NCBI GenBank assembly: GCA_032358165.1
Contig: JAALGY010000012.1
Span: 372,001 to 436,000, forward strand
DNA from: Diplosphaera chodatii
Lineage: Eukaryota > Chlorophyta > Trebouxiophyceae > Prasiolales > Stichococcaceae
Direction of reading: 5' to 3'
Length of the DNA stretch: 64,000 bases
The notes beneath the pieces were generated by a model, which was given only the letters and a program-made list of their open reading frames with translations, was not told the origin of the DNA and did no database searches. Positions 33,455 to 43,683 of the stretch are shown one piece after another. Position 1 is the stretch's first letter; each line of letters opens with the position of its first letter. The translations under genes and the position numbers were made by a program.

Positions 33455-36400
33455 CTGGGTGGTCGATGTGGTCCCGCTGAGCCGTGCGGTGCTGCTGGGC
33501 CTCGGTGATGACGGCATGCTCGGCGGCCTCGACGTGAGCGTAGCCTGGGGCGAACCAGCGAGGGATTGCTGTGGGCTGCGTGGTGGCCAAGGTGATGCGG
33601 CCTTGCTGGAGAAGCTCCGACTCCAGGAGGTGCGCCGTTCCAAGGGAGACCTCGTATTCCATGAGGTTGCGGTCTTCTTCGCCGTAGCCGTAGATGTCGG
33701 GGACGATGGTCAGATCGGCGAGCTCGGCAAGGAAGTAGGGGCGATCCATCTTCTTGTGAGCGGGCACGTCACCATCGCTCCCGTCGGCCGATGGCGCCGT
33801 GTCATCGATGGTGCAGCGTGTGGGAGGTGACCACATGACGAGATGGCAGGGTCTCCAGGGGGGCTGGGCGTCGAGGAGTGAGGCAGCGTCGTCATGAGCA
33901 GCGAGGCTGTGGTCGAGGCGCACGCGGTAGAGTCGACCATCGCCCTGGCGGCGCACGAAGCGGTGGGCAGAGTCAACCTCCCACTGCTCCGAGACGTCGA
34001 CAGACGGAGGAGGCCCTGTGCCTGGCGCATCACACGGGTGCGGGGGCGGCGGGTGGTATGTCGGGAGCCAGACACCAGCCGCACGCAGGCACACTTCCCA
34101 CGCTGGGGGTTGTGGTGGCCGTGGCGCATGGTGTGGGGCAAGGGGCAAAGCTGTGGTGGAGGGCGCGACGTCCGGCTGCTGAAGTGGGGTAGGCGGCAGA
34201 GGCGGGGGTGGCGGCAGAGGTGGGGGTGGCGGAAGCACTTGGCTTAGTGGGGAGGCGTGTGTTCGAGGCGGACTGCGGTTGCGACGTCGGCTGCGAGTGG
34301 CAGCGGCGGTGGTGATGGCAGTGCTGGGTGCGCTGGAGGAGGTCGTTGAGTGACCGGCTGTGGTGGTTGGTGGCGGAGGGTCGGGCCTGGCAGCCGCCTG
34401 GGATGCCAGTGCGTCTCTGATCAGCTGCAGGCTGTACATGGCGATGCGCTGCCCAAGTGGTGCATCCAGGCCGAGGAGGTGTTCCTGGTGGTGGGCGGCG
34501 ATGTGGGCGTGGGCGTCGAGGTGGTACGTGTGTCGGATGATGTCGAGTGTAATGGGGACAGGTTGCCGTGCGAACACTCCTCTGAGTGCCTGCACATGCT
34601 GAGCGAAGGCTGGCGGGCGGGGGAAGGCGTGGGCGTCAGGGCGGGCGGCGAGTGGCATGTGGACGGCGTCGAGGATGAGAGGCATGTACAACCAGGAGTT
34701 GGTGGGGCGACGGCAAGCTGGCAATGTGGCGTGGTCGTGGACGACGCAATCAGGCACAAGGGAGGGGAGGCGGCGGCGTTGCGGTGGGGGGCAGGTGGTA
34801 GGGGGGCGGGCTGCTCGCCGTCGGTGACCAGTGAGCTGTGTGGTCGGCGGAGTGGGCCGAAGTGCAAGGGTCAGTGGAGGATCGTGCGGGCGAGGTGGCG
34901 GCGGCAGTGGGGTGCTTGCCAAGGGTGCTGCGGCTGAGGCGTCTGCGGCGGGTGCAGGCTCACGTGGGCTGGTCGTCGTGGGCGGTGCTGTCGCTGGAGG
35001 GTCCGGAGGATGTGTGCCTGGCTGGCGAGGTGTATGGGGTGTGGCTGGTGGCACTGGCAGCGGAACGCTGCGAGTCGACTGCCGAGGCGGCAGTGGGGCG
35101 ACGGGAAGGGCTGCCATGTCCGCTTGGTTGGTGTTCGCCTCGAGCGCTAGCCGCATGGTGGCATCAAGGGAGGCACGGATGACGGCAAGGTCCCCGCGTG
35201 CGACGGCAGCGAACTGGGGGTCGCCCTCGATGGCTGCCCGCAGGTCGTCAAGGGACCAGAGGCCAAGGGATGCAGCTCCGATGAGGTCGGCGTCGTGGGC
35301 AATAGGGTCAGCGATGGCACGCTGGCTGAAGAACAGGCGATCTCGCATGATGAGGCGGTGCGTATGCTGCTGCTCAGGGTCCAGCTTGCGCCCAATTCCG
35401 ATGCGGTGAGCAGCCGCGACGCCGTCGCGCAGGCGTGGCGGGAGCGATGGCACAGTGGCGATGTCGAGAGTGGATGCCATGATGGCAGGTCCGAGGCCCC
35501 AACGGTGAAGGGCCCGGGCTGGCGCGTCGGTGTGGGCAATGGAGGATGCCGGAGCTCGCATGAGGTGAAAGCCGTGAATGGATTTCCACACTGCTGGCGT
35601 CGGCTGGAACAGGCGGAACGCTCGCTTCGCTGCCAGGGCGGTGGCGAAGAGCTCAAGGGAGGGGGCGCCAGCGCCACCAGCTCGTCGGGAGAGGCCGCAC
35701 ACAAGTCGCTTCGGGTTGCAGTTGGCGGAGAGGGGGTCGGTGTTGTAGCGGTTGCGACTGATGTAGCCGTAGATGCGGGTGTTGAGCTTCGCCAGTTGGG
35801 TGGCTGTGAGGGAGTCGAAGCTGAGGAGGTGCACCAGCTGCGACTGCAGGTTCTGCTTGCCGACGTACGCCCGTCCAAAGAAGGAGATAGCGTGCTTGGA
35901 CCACTGCAGGACCGCCTTGCCGATAAGGCCGATCCGGGAGTTGATCTTGTGCTGGCGAGCGTCGATAGCGTCGCTGCCGCAGCCGACGATGACGCCCAAG
36001 TGGTTGACATATGTGTGGTGTGGGGTGTATGTGATGCCGGTGGCGGCACTGGTGTGGGCGGGTTGCCGGGCAGCCGAGCCGAACAACAGGGACTTGGTCT
36101 TGGTGGGGTTGAGCTGGGCGCCCGAGGCGGCAGCGAAGGCAGCAACAGGTCCTTCGATGACCTTGTCGCAGTCCGCTGCGGAGGCGGCGTGGATGGTGGT
36201 GTCGTCGGCGTGCATGTGGCAGGGGGGAGCAGCTCCGCCAAAGGGGAGGACGATGGGTTGCACGGCACCAGCGGCGACCATGCGTCGAGTGAGGGCGGCG
36301 AGAGTCTGGAGCTGCAGGATGTAGAGCAGTGACGAGGGGGGGCTGCCTTGGAGTGCGCCGCTGTTGATGGGAATGGGGTCGGTGGGGGCGCCGTTGACGC

Positions 36401-36503
36401 GGATGCGCCCAAGGGTGTCGGTCATAAAGAGGGTAGCCCAGCGCTGGGCGCCCTCTCCAAACCGCATGGCCTCCATGACCCTCAATGTCCAGGCTCGGTC
36501 CAT

Positions 36504-36506
36504 TCA
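36504..36506 (-). other. in-frame UGA in the LINE-B RT core
   Basis: The frame reads FLDFAKAFD, TGA, MDRAWTLRVMEAM. The second LINE-B copy that covers this point (49899-49901) has the same TGA in the same context (GACTGAATGGAC). Confidence 0.8.
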
Positions 36507-36660
36507 GTCGAAGGCCTTGGCGAAGTCGAGGAAGAGCATGGCTCCATCGGTGTCATGGGTGGTGAGGAGGTCGGCGAGCTCGGTGTGGTTGAGGATGTTG
36601 TCGCCAATCCAGCGGCCGGGGAGGAAGCCAGTCTGTGTGGGGTCGATGACGGGTCCAAGG

Positions 36661-36951
36661 AAAGCGGTAAGGGAAGTTGCAAATAGCGATGGAAAAGAGA
36701 ACCTTTGACCGGAAGGCTGTTTGTGTATTGCGTTTTTCAACGACTTATATACACAAACAATGGAGGGCAGATTGCCGAGGCAACCACTTGCATAGGGTGG
36801 GGTGGGTTGGTCCCGCACGGAACTAGACCCGAAACTTCCGCCACCGTCAGGGATCGAACCGAGTCCCTCACGATGTCCAATGAATGGAAAGCGGTAAGGG
36901 AAGTTGCAAATAGCGATGGAAAAGAGAACCTTTGACCGGAAGGCTGAAGGC
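36661..36951 (-). mobile_element. T-arm element, subfamily b, 1.25 units, in LINE-B ORF2
   Basis: 291 bp between CCAAGG repeats (36655-36660, 36952-36957). The about 58-bp terminal stretch AAAGCGGTAAGGGAAGTTGC...AAGGCTG is present at both ends. Compared with the unoccupied site at 50045-50060 in the other LINE-B copy. Confidence 0.85.
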
Positions 36952-38851
36952 CCAAGGGCGTGGGCGAGGCGGGTGGCAAAGGCGCGGGAGGCGATCTTGA
37001 CGTCGGCGTTGATGCCTGCAATAGGTCGGCGGTTGGCAAGGTCGCGGGCATCGCCTCGCTTTGGGACGAGGGTGTAGTCGGAGGTGCGCTGACGAGGCGA
37101 CATGGTGGGCCGGGCACCAGCCGTGTGGCAGGCATTGAAGGCTCGTGTGAGAGGGAGGCCGAGCTTGTCCCAGAGTTGGACGTACAGCTCAGCTGGCAGG
37201 CCGTCCGGACCAGGGCTCTTGCCGCGTTGTGCCGCGCGGGCGGCGGCCGTGAGCTCCTTGTGTGTGAGTGGCTCGTCGCAGGCGGCAGCATCGGCGGCAG
37301 CGACGGTGGTGTCGAGGGAGGCAAGGAGCTGGTCCTGAGCGGCGCGGCATGTTGGGCGGGCGGCGAAGTGGCGGGTGTAGTGGTCGGCGATGAGCTGTTG
37401 GGCGTGGGCGAGGCCGTCGGCCGTGTCAAGGCCGACATACATGCCATTGCTGGAGTCCAGCACCGAGGTGAAGGTGGTGTCGCTGAAGTGGCGGGGGTCG
37501 CAGCGAGCGTGGAAGTAGTGAGTGGGCTTCTCGAAGAACATGAGCTCCAACGCCCGGGCGCGATCGAGTGCAAGCTGGGCGTGGCGGTCGTGGTGGGCTT
37601 GCAGGGCGTCGGCAACGGTGTGGAAGGCGGCGCGTGCGGCGTCGCGAGCATCGTCTGTCGCAGCGATGGGCAGCTGAGAAGCTGCAAAGGCGACGGCCTC
37701 TTGCAGGTGCCGAAGCTCCAGGCGTCTGCGACGTGTGTCGGTGGCAGTGCGCCGCTGGGCGAGCAGGCGGATGCAGGAAAGCATGTCCTCCAACAGCCCT
37801 TGCGGGTCGGTGTCTCGCAGCTCCGGGGGGGCGGCGCCGTCGTCGGGAGAGGGCGAGGCGTGTTGGCTTGCGGCGGCCAGGAGGCGGAGGAAGTCGGCGG
37901 CCCGGCGCGAGGAGTCTTGCTGATGGAGCCTGTCGGCCATAAGGCGGTCGAGGGCATTTTCCAGCTCAGTGACGAAGTCGGCGTCTGCGAGGAGGGGGAG
38001 GGGGAAGCGCCATGGTGGGCGAGCCCGCAGCACCGAACCAGGGAGCGTGAAGGCGAAGGTGACGCCGCGGTGGTCGCTGTGGAAGTCGTCAACGATGGTG
38101 GCGTGTGGTTGATGGTGGAGGAGGGCCTCAGCGACTAGCCACTTGTCGAGTCGAGAGGCGCCGTGGTCGGCGTTGCGAGAGACGAAGGAGAAGTCGGTGG
38201 CAGGGTGGGGGTGGCAGTGCCGCCAGGCATCAGCCAGGCCGGCGGAGGTGGCGAGGTGTTGCAGCTCAGGGGCGCCGACCAATCGACCGGATCGCTGGCT
38301 AGCGGTGGGGGTGGCATCATGGACGGTGTCGATGCAGTTGAAGTCGCCGCACAAGAGGACCGTGCGGTGGCTGTCGGCGGACGGCAAGTCTCCGGCAAGG
38401 GTGGGGATGAAGGCGAGGCGTGGGTGTTGATCGCATGGCGTGTAGGCGGTGATGACGGAGTATAGGTGACCATGGAGTGCGAAGTCGACGCGAAGTCGGC
38501 GGCCGTCGTCTGTGCTGGGGCCGACTTCGTCGACGGCAGTGCAGCCGCAGGACTCGCGGATGAGGATGGCCACCCCGGCGGTGGCGCGTCGGCGCCGTTC
38601 GCCGGGGTCAGTGGTGGCGGCGGGGCCCCGCCGCCAGAAGGACCAGCCTGGCCAGGGCTGGCCCGGGGCCGCCCCCGTTTGCGCCCACTGGTTGCCGTCG
38701 TCAGAGGCACGTTGATGTGTCTCCTGGAGGCAGATGACGTCCCAGGGCCCGTTGGTCAACGTCGCGAACAGAGCGCGGCGCTTGTCCAAGTCGGCGAGCC
38801 CGTTGACGTTCAGTGACAGCAGGCGCAGGCGGGGGCGGTCGGGGTGGGCGC

Positions 38852-41095
38852 TCATGGCGCCCCGCCGCGGCGCCCTGCGGCGCCGCGGCCAGTCTGTGGG
38901 TCGAAGCCGGCGGCGGTGGAGGCCCGGCCTGCAGCCCAGCGGGGCAGCGAGGGTAGCCAGTAGGCGCTGGGGCGGCTGCTGAGGCGGCCGCTCCTGGTGA
39001 CTGTCGGGGAGGGTGACAGCGCGCCCTGGCTCCGCGTCATGGCCGCATGCGACCGCCAGGTGCCCGGCAGGTCGGCATCGTGGCGGGCGGCGCATGTGCG
39101 GGGCGTCCGCTGCCGGCGAGGCTGCAGCCAGGGCTGCTCCGGCGGGGCTGGTGATGGCGAGGTGGTGAGGGGCACGGGGCCCGGCTCCCTGTTGCAACGG
39201 GCGATGTCGGCGAGGGTGGTCTGGCGGTTTGCCCAGTGGCAACGCCAGCGGTTGGTGGTTGCCGTGAGGAGATGGAGGGCGACGGGTGTCAGGGGGACGC
39301 CGTGTGAGCGGTGTCGGTCGAGGTCGGATGCTGGCAGGCAGGAGGCCCACTCGGTGAGGATGTGGTCGAGAGGGGCGTGAGCGTCTGTGCCGTCCATGTG
39401 CAATACCTCCGACAACAGGGCCAAGTGGCCCGCTTCCATGACACAGCTGTCGGGCATCGAGGCGATGGCCACGTCGACGTCTGTGTGGGGGACCCAGTGT
39501 CCGGCCGGTGGGCAGCTGTCGTCGTGGCGGCGAAGGATGCGGTCGAGTGATGGCAGCAGCGCGCCAGGGATGGCAAGTCCAGTACCGCAAGTGGTCCAGG
39601 TGTTCCAGAGCACCGGCTCTGACTGGCGGGCCTCCTGCAAGGCGGCGGCAGCCGCCTGTGGCGAGAGCGCCGGAGCCAGATCGACCAGGTGGGAGAGGAA
39701 GCCCTCGGGGATGGGATCATGCACCATCTCTGAGTGCCGGGTGGTGGGGGCCGGTGCGGCTGGACCGCCGGACGGCGGTGCTAGCAGCGGAGGTGCCGCT
39801 GTACGGCTGCGGGCACGGGTGGAGACGCCTGTGAAGCCAAGCCCAGTGGGGCTTGCGCCAATGCGGCCGAGGGTAGAGGCCGCGGTGGGGGCCCTCAGGC
39901 GGCTGTGGACAGCCGCATAGCTGGACACCTGTCGTGCAGCTCGGGCGGAGCCGTCCAGAGTGGCAACGTCAGTCTCCATGGCGGCGACGCCAGCGTCTGT
40001 CGCTGGAGCTGGGGGCAACTGGGGAAACACCCGAATGGGAGGGTCAGCGTCCGCAGCGGCGGGGCCCATGGGGCCCAAGAGGTCGCCTGTGCGACGCCGT
40101 TGTGCTGGGGGGGGTGGCTGGTCGTCGGCTACTGATGCTGTGTCAGTGCCGTCGCTGTCGAGCATGGGGTGGCCAGCATCGTGGGAGTCGCCATCGTCGC
40201 CCGGAGGAGCCTCCGTGTCGCTCATGGGTGAAGCACCATCGTCAGAGGGGGCGGTGGCGGGCGTCTCGGTGGCCCGAGAGGCAGCTCTCCTGCTGGCGAC
40301 GTCGGGTGCCGGTGTGGCGGCGGCAGCTGGTGGCGGTGGCGACGGCGGTTGCGGAGGTGGGGGGCGTTGCTGGTGGGGTGACTGGCGGGGGGGTGTGATG
40401 AGGATGTCCCTGTCGCCGGAGAAGGTGGCAGTGACCGTGATAGGGCCGGTGTGGGCGCCGCGGTCGATGTCCCGCACCCGCGGGCAGAGACCATGTGCGG
40501 GGTCCTCCATCCTCACAATCGCCCTCACGACGGTGGTGTTCCCGTGAACCGTCTGCAGGTGGGCAGGCAGGCGGGCGCCTCCCAACATTTCGGTCAAGAC
40601 CTGGAAGTCCGAGTCGTTGTAGCCTGAGGCGAGCAAGAGGGCCCGGGTGACTCCGGCAATGTTGTCGGCGTTGGCCATGTGGTGGATGATTAGCTCGGTA
40701 GTGCCGAGGGGCAGCAGCATGCCGCAGGGCTGACACTGAGTGGCCGTGACTTGGAGCTCGGCGCCCGTGGAAGGCGACAGCAGGGTGAAGCTGCGCTGCT
40801 GCAATAGGGCATCCACGTGGGCGACGCCGCCGCGAGCAGCGGTGGCGAAGAGCTTGACGGTGAGGACGCCATCACCGACAGCATGGGCGCCCATCAGGTC
40901 GAAGGTGCCAATGCGGTTGTCCAGCAGCTGGATGAGCTCGAGCTTGACTGTGTTGGCGTCAGCGGTGGCTGGCAAGGCGACCCTGACTGCAATGGGCAGT
41001 AGCGCAAGGCTGGTCGCCAGGTCGACAGCACGTTCGGCCCGTAGCCTAGGTGCGCCACCACGCCGCAGCTGCTCAAGCGAGAGCGTGAGGCTCAT
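38852..41095 (-). CDS. LINE-B ORF1 protein
   Basis: Start chosen at the ATG followed by SLTLSLEQLRRGG (41095); the frame is open further up, to an ATG at 41320, but that part is low-complexity 5' UTR-like sequence. About 747 residues. The N-terminal about 250 residues look folded (DLATSLALLPIAVRVALPA, a Cys pair, ANADNIAGVTRALLLASGYN), followed by a Pro/Ala/Asp-rich disordered middle and a C-terminal helical part (FLSHLVDLAPALSPQ; W-rich end). No zinc knuckle or esterase motif is seen. By position it is the element's ORF1, presumed RNA-binding and required in cis for the RNP. The stop TGA shares ATGA with the ORF2 start, which suggests termination-reinitiation coupling. Confidence 0.65.
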   Translation of the reverse strand: MSLTLSLEQLRRGGAPRLRAERAVDLATSLALLPIAVRVALPATADANTVKLELIQLLDNRIGTFDLMGAHAVGDGVLTVKLFATAARGGVAHVDALLQQRSFTLLSPSTGAELQVTATQCQPCGMLLPLGTTELIIHHMANADNIAGVTRALLLASGYNDSDFQVLTEMLGGARLPAHLQTVHGNTTVVRAIVRMEDPAHGLCPRVRDIDRGAHTGPITVTATFSGDRDILITPPRQSPHQQRPPPPQPPSPPPPAAAATPAPDVASRRAASRATETPATAPSDDGASPMSDTEAPPGDDGDSHDAGHPMLDSDGTDTASVADDQPPPPAQRRRTGDLLGPMGPAAADADPPIRVFPQLPPAPATDAGVAAMETDVATLDGSARAARQVSSYAAVHSRLRAPTAASTLGRIGASPTGLGFTGVSTRARSRTAAPPLLAPPSGGPAAPAPTTRHSEMVHDPIPEGFLSHLVDLAPALSPQAAAAALQEARQSEPVLWNTWTTCGTGLAIPGALLPSLDRILRRHDDSCPPAGHWVPHTDVDVAIASMPDSCVMEAGHLALLSEVLHMDGTDAHAPLDHILTEWASCLPASDLDRHRSHGVPLTPVALHLLTATTNRWRCHWANRQTTLADIARCNREPGPVPLTTSPSPAPPEQPWLQPRRQRTPRTCAARHDADLPGTWRSHAAMTRSQGALSPSPTVTRSGRLSSRPSAYWLPSLPRWAAGRASTAAGFDPQTGRGAAGRRGGAP

Positions 41096-43060
41096 GGCTG
41101 GGCGAGGTGCAGGATGGCCGTGGTGGTGGGCGTCGGTGTAGGTGTTGGATGAGGGGCGATGGCGGCGATGGCGGCCGCTGCTGCGGCCATGTGTGGGCAA
41201 GGGCCTAGCTGCTGGGGATTGGGGGGCGGTGGGCGTGGCGGGAAGCATGCTGAAGGGGTGGGGACGGAGGGTTGTGGCGTGGGCGGCAGGCAAGTGCTGG
41301 GCAGCAGTGCTGGGCAGCACTCAGAGCAAGGTGCAGCAGGTGACAGGCTGAGGGTAGTGGCGGATGCTGGAGGGAGGCAGGCTGGTGATGGCGGCGGCAG
41401 CAGGCGGTGGGCAGCACCCAGATCAGGGTGCAGCAGGCGGCAGGCTGAGGGTGGTGTGGACGGTGTTGAAGACGGCAGGCTGGTGTTGGCGGCGGCGGCA
41501 GGCGGCGGGCAGCACCCAGGTCAGGGTGCAGCAGGTGGCAGGCCGAGGGTAGTGGCGGATGCTGGAGGGAGGCAGGCTGGTGATGGCGGCGGCAGCAGGC
41601 GGTGGGCAGCACCCAGATCAGGGTGCAGCAGGCGGCAGGCTGAGGGTGTGTGGATGGTGGTGAAGACGGCAGGCTGGTGATGGCGGCGGCGGCAGGCGGT
41701 GGGCAGCACTCAGACCAGGGTGCAGCAGGTGGCAGGCTTCGGGTGTGTGGATGGTGGTGACGACGGCAGGCTGGCGTTGGCGGCGGCGGCAGGCGGCACT
41801 CAGATCAAGGTGCAGCAGGTGGCAGGCTGTGGGTGGTGTGGATGGTGATGAGGATGGCAGGCTGGTGTTGGCGGCGGCGGCAGGCGGCGGGCGGCACTCA
41901 GACCAGGGTGCAGCAGGTGGCAGGCTGTGGGTGGTGTGGATGGTGGTGCGGATGGCAGGCTGGTGTTGGCGGCGGCGGCAGGCAGCGGGCAGCACTCAGA
42001 CCAGGGTGCAGCAGGTGGCAGGCTGAGGGTGGTGTGGATGGTGGTGAAGATGGCAGGCTGGTGTTGGCGGCGGCGGCAGGCGGCGGGCGGCACTCAGACG
42101 AGGGTGCAGCAGATGGCAGGCTGAGGGTGTGTGGATGGTGGTGACGACGGCAGGCTGGCGTTGGCGGCGGCGGCAGGCGGCACTCAGATCAAGGTGCAGC
42201 AGGTGGCAGGCTGTGGGTGGTGTGGATGGTGATGAGGATGGCAGGCTGGTGTTGGCGGCGGCGGCAGGCGGCGGGCGGCACTCAGACCAGGGTGCAGCAG
42301 GTGGCAGGCTGAGGGTGGTGTGGATGGTGGCGAAGACGGCAGGCTGGTGTTGGCGGCGGCGGCAGGCAGCGGGCAGCACTCAGACCAGGGTGCAGCAGGT
42401 GGCAGGCTGAGGGTGGTGTGGATGGTGGTGAAGATGGCAGGCTGGTGGTGGCGGCGGCGGCAGGCGGTGGGCAGCACTCAGACGAGGGTGCAGCAGATGG
42501 CAGGCTGAGGGTGTGTGGATGGTGGTGACGACGGCAGGCTGGCGTTGGCGGCGGCGGCAGGCGGCGGGCGGCACTCAGACCAGGGTGCAGCGAGTGGCAG
42601 GCGGCGGGTGTTGATGGTGATGGCAGGCGGTGGGAGGCTGGTGAGAGGGGCTGACGGGGGAGCTGGCACTGCTGATGTGGGCAGTGCAGAACGCCGAGGG
42701 GCAGGTGGCACGTGCAGGCACGTGCCGAGGACGGCGATCGAAAGGGGGAGCTGGGAAACTGGGTGGCGGACTGCTGACGTGGCAGTAGCAGCACGTGCGA
42801 GCACGTGCCGCTGGCTGTGTGGATGACGGGGACGGTGGGGGCCTTCAGTGGGCGCCTGCAGCAAAGCGGAGGACAACCGACAGCAGGAAAGCCCAGCGAC
42901 GGGCGATGGACGTTGCCGATGCCGGCGCGCAACGCGACTGACGCACAGCTGAAGCCGGTGCGGGTGGCTGGCCGGGGTGCGGTTGGTATTCCCCGTCGGA
43001 GTGGGAATCGTTAGCTATGTAGGCTGCAAAGCAAAGGATTCCCGCGATGGGGATTATCAC
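41096..43060 (-). promoter_or_regulatory. LINE-B 5' UTR region
   Basis: About 2 kb upstream of ORF1. Most of it is a minisatellite (41280-42610). Beyond that, 42611-43060 has two imperfect palindromes with CACGTG boxes (GCACGTGCAGGCACGTGCC at 42707-42726; CACGTGCGAGCACGTGCC at about 42792-42809) and no gene. CACGTG is the E-box/G-box core; a regulatory role is only a guess. Confidence 0.5.
41280..42610 (-). repeat. LINE-B 5' UTR minisatellite, about 96-98-bp unit, about 13 units
   Basis: CAGGCTGGTGTTGGCGGC recurs at 41858, 41956 and 42054, that is every 98 bp, with units also containing GGGTGCAGCAGGTGGCAGGC. A higher-order pattern is visible: a block of four units at about 41740-42125 repeats at about 42126-42510. 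Tandem monomers in the 5' UTR are known in other LINEs, where they act as promoter units; inferred here. Confidence 0.75.
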
Positions 43061-43174
43061 GCTGCTAAGGGGGTGGGGGTGGGGGGTGGGGTGCCTAAAC
43101 CCTAAACCCTAATTCCAACTTTCCAAGATAGCTTCTCGGATATATTTGGATTTTAGGGTTTAGGGTTTAGCAGC
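43061..43174. repeat. telomere-motif inverted repeat with embedded G-quadruplex tract
   Basis: Left arm GCTGCTAA (43061-43068) plus CTAAACCCTAAACCCTAA (43095-43112); right arm TTAGGGTTTAGGGTTTAGCAGC (43153-43174), the exact reverse complement once the 26 bp at 43069-43094 and one copy of CTAA are removed. The central 40 bp are A/T-rich (GGATATATTTGG). The two telomere-type arrays point outward from each other. Confidence 0.8.
43069..43094 (+). other. perfect G-quadruplex motif
   Basis: Four G runs of 5, 5, 6 and 4 separated by single T residues, then TGC. Flanked on both sides by CTAA, as though inserted with a 4-bp duplication into the left arm of the inverted repeat. Confidence 0.8.
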
Positions 43175-43683
43175 TGGCGGGAGATGGGGACGGCAGGAAG
43201 TAGCGACGGCAGGTGACGGGAAGCAGGCAGCAGGCGAGGGGAGGCTGGCAGCAGGAAGCTGCAAGGGTAGGCGGCAGGAAGCAGGCAGTGGGCTGAAGGG
43301 CGGGGGTGGCCGGATGTAGCGACGGCAGGCGGTAGGAAGCAGGCAGCAGGCGGATGCCCGTGTGCGGCACAAAGGCTCACGCGAGGCCGGCCTCGAGGCC
43401 GCCCGGCGGGACGCGCGGACAAGATGGTCGACGGATCTAGAAGCAAGGGTGTAGGTGAGGCACTCTACGTGGTTGCGTCCAGGATGGGGGCGGCGTTTGG
43501 AAGGGGCGCGGCGCGCAAGGTCCACGGAGGGCTCAGCTGTGCACGGGGCTGCTGGGTGCTCGCGGCGGCTGCTGGGCACGCGGCTCTCGCGGACTGCTCG
43601 TCTCACTGTGGTGAATCACCGTGTGCAATGCTGCAGAGGGCTATTTTGAGAGTGAAAACGAGAAGTGAAGCTGAAGTGAAGCT
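43175..43683. other. GC-rich spacer, no gene recognised
   Basis: The first half is built of irregular repeats of GGCAGGAAGCAGGCAG-type sequence; the second half is unique GC-rich sequence ending GTGAAAACGAGAAGTGAAGC. Open frames here are short and low-complexity. It could be the remnant of the insertion site of the LINE-B, or of another repeat. Confidence 0.5.

Larger units (their letters stand above)
31719..38855 (-). pseudogene. LINE-B ORF2: APE endonuclease, reverse transcriptase, Pro-rich linker, Cys/His finger
   Basis: ATG at 38855 overlaps the ORF1 stop by four bases (ATGA). Endonuclease motifs: LLSLNVNGL, CLQETH, CGDFNCID, DKWLVAE, SDHRGV. RT motifs: GKSPGPDGLPAELY, DLANRRPIAGINADVKI, TGFLPGRWIGDNI, FLDFAKAFD, then an in-frame TGA (36504-36506), PINSGALQGSPPSSLLYIL and the catalytic block MHADDTTIH, where His replaces the usual Tyr/Phe before ADD. 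A linker of several hundred residues, very Pro-rich, precedes the C-terminal CCRWPAC ... THVLLHC finger. T-arm elements sit at 32512-32775, about 33226-33454 and 36661-36951. Not translatable as one protein without recoding and removal of the insertions. Confidence 0.8.
30893..43060 (-). mobile_element. LINE-B, near-full-length copy (about 12.2 kb with insertions)
   Basis: Order in its own sense: 5' UTR with minisatellite (to 41096), ORF1 (41095-38852), ORF2 (38855-31719, with three T-arm insertions and one UGA), 3' UTR with 92-bp minisatellite (31718-30893). The 3' end is missing after CTAGCAGCGGCCACCCGCGG. The exact 5' end is uncertain; I place it before the telomere-motif palindrome at 43061, where sequence character changes. 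Confidence 0.75.

Noticed and set aside
41205..42932. Open frames with CHLLHP/ACRRRQHQP-type repeats in the 5' minisatellite
   Set aside because: Same reason: repeat translation in several frames, with no independent sign of coding.
43095..43170. Chromosome end or telomere fusion
   Set aside because: Only two to three repeats on each side and in outward orientation; a fusion would have the opposite order. Normal sequence continues on both sides.
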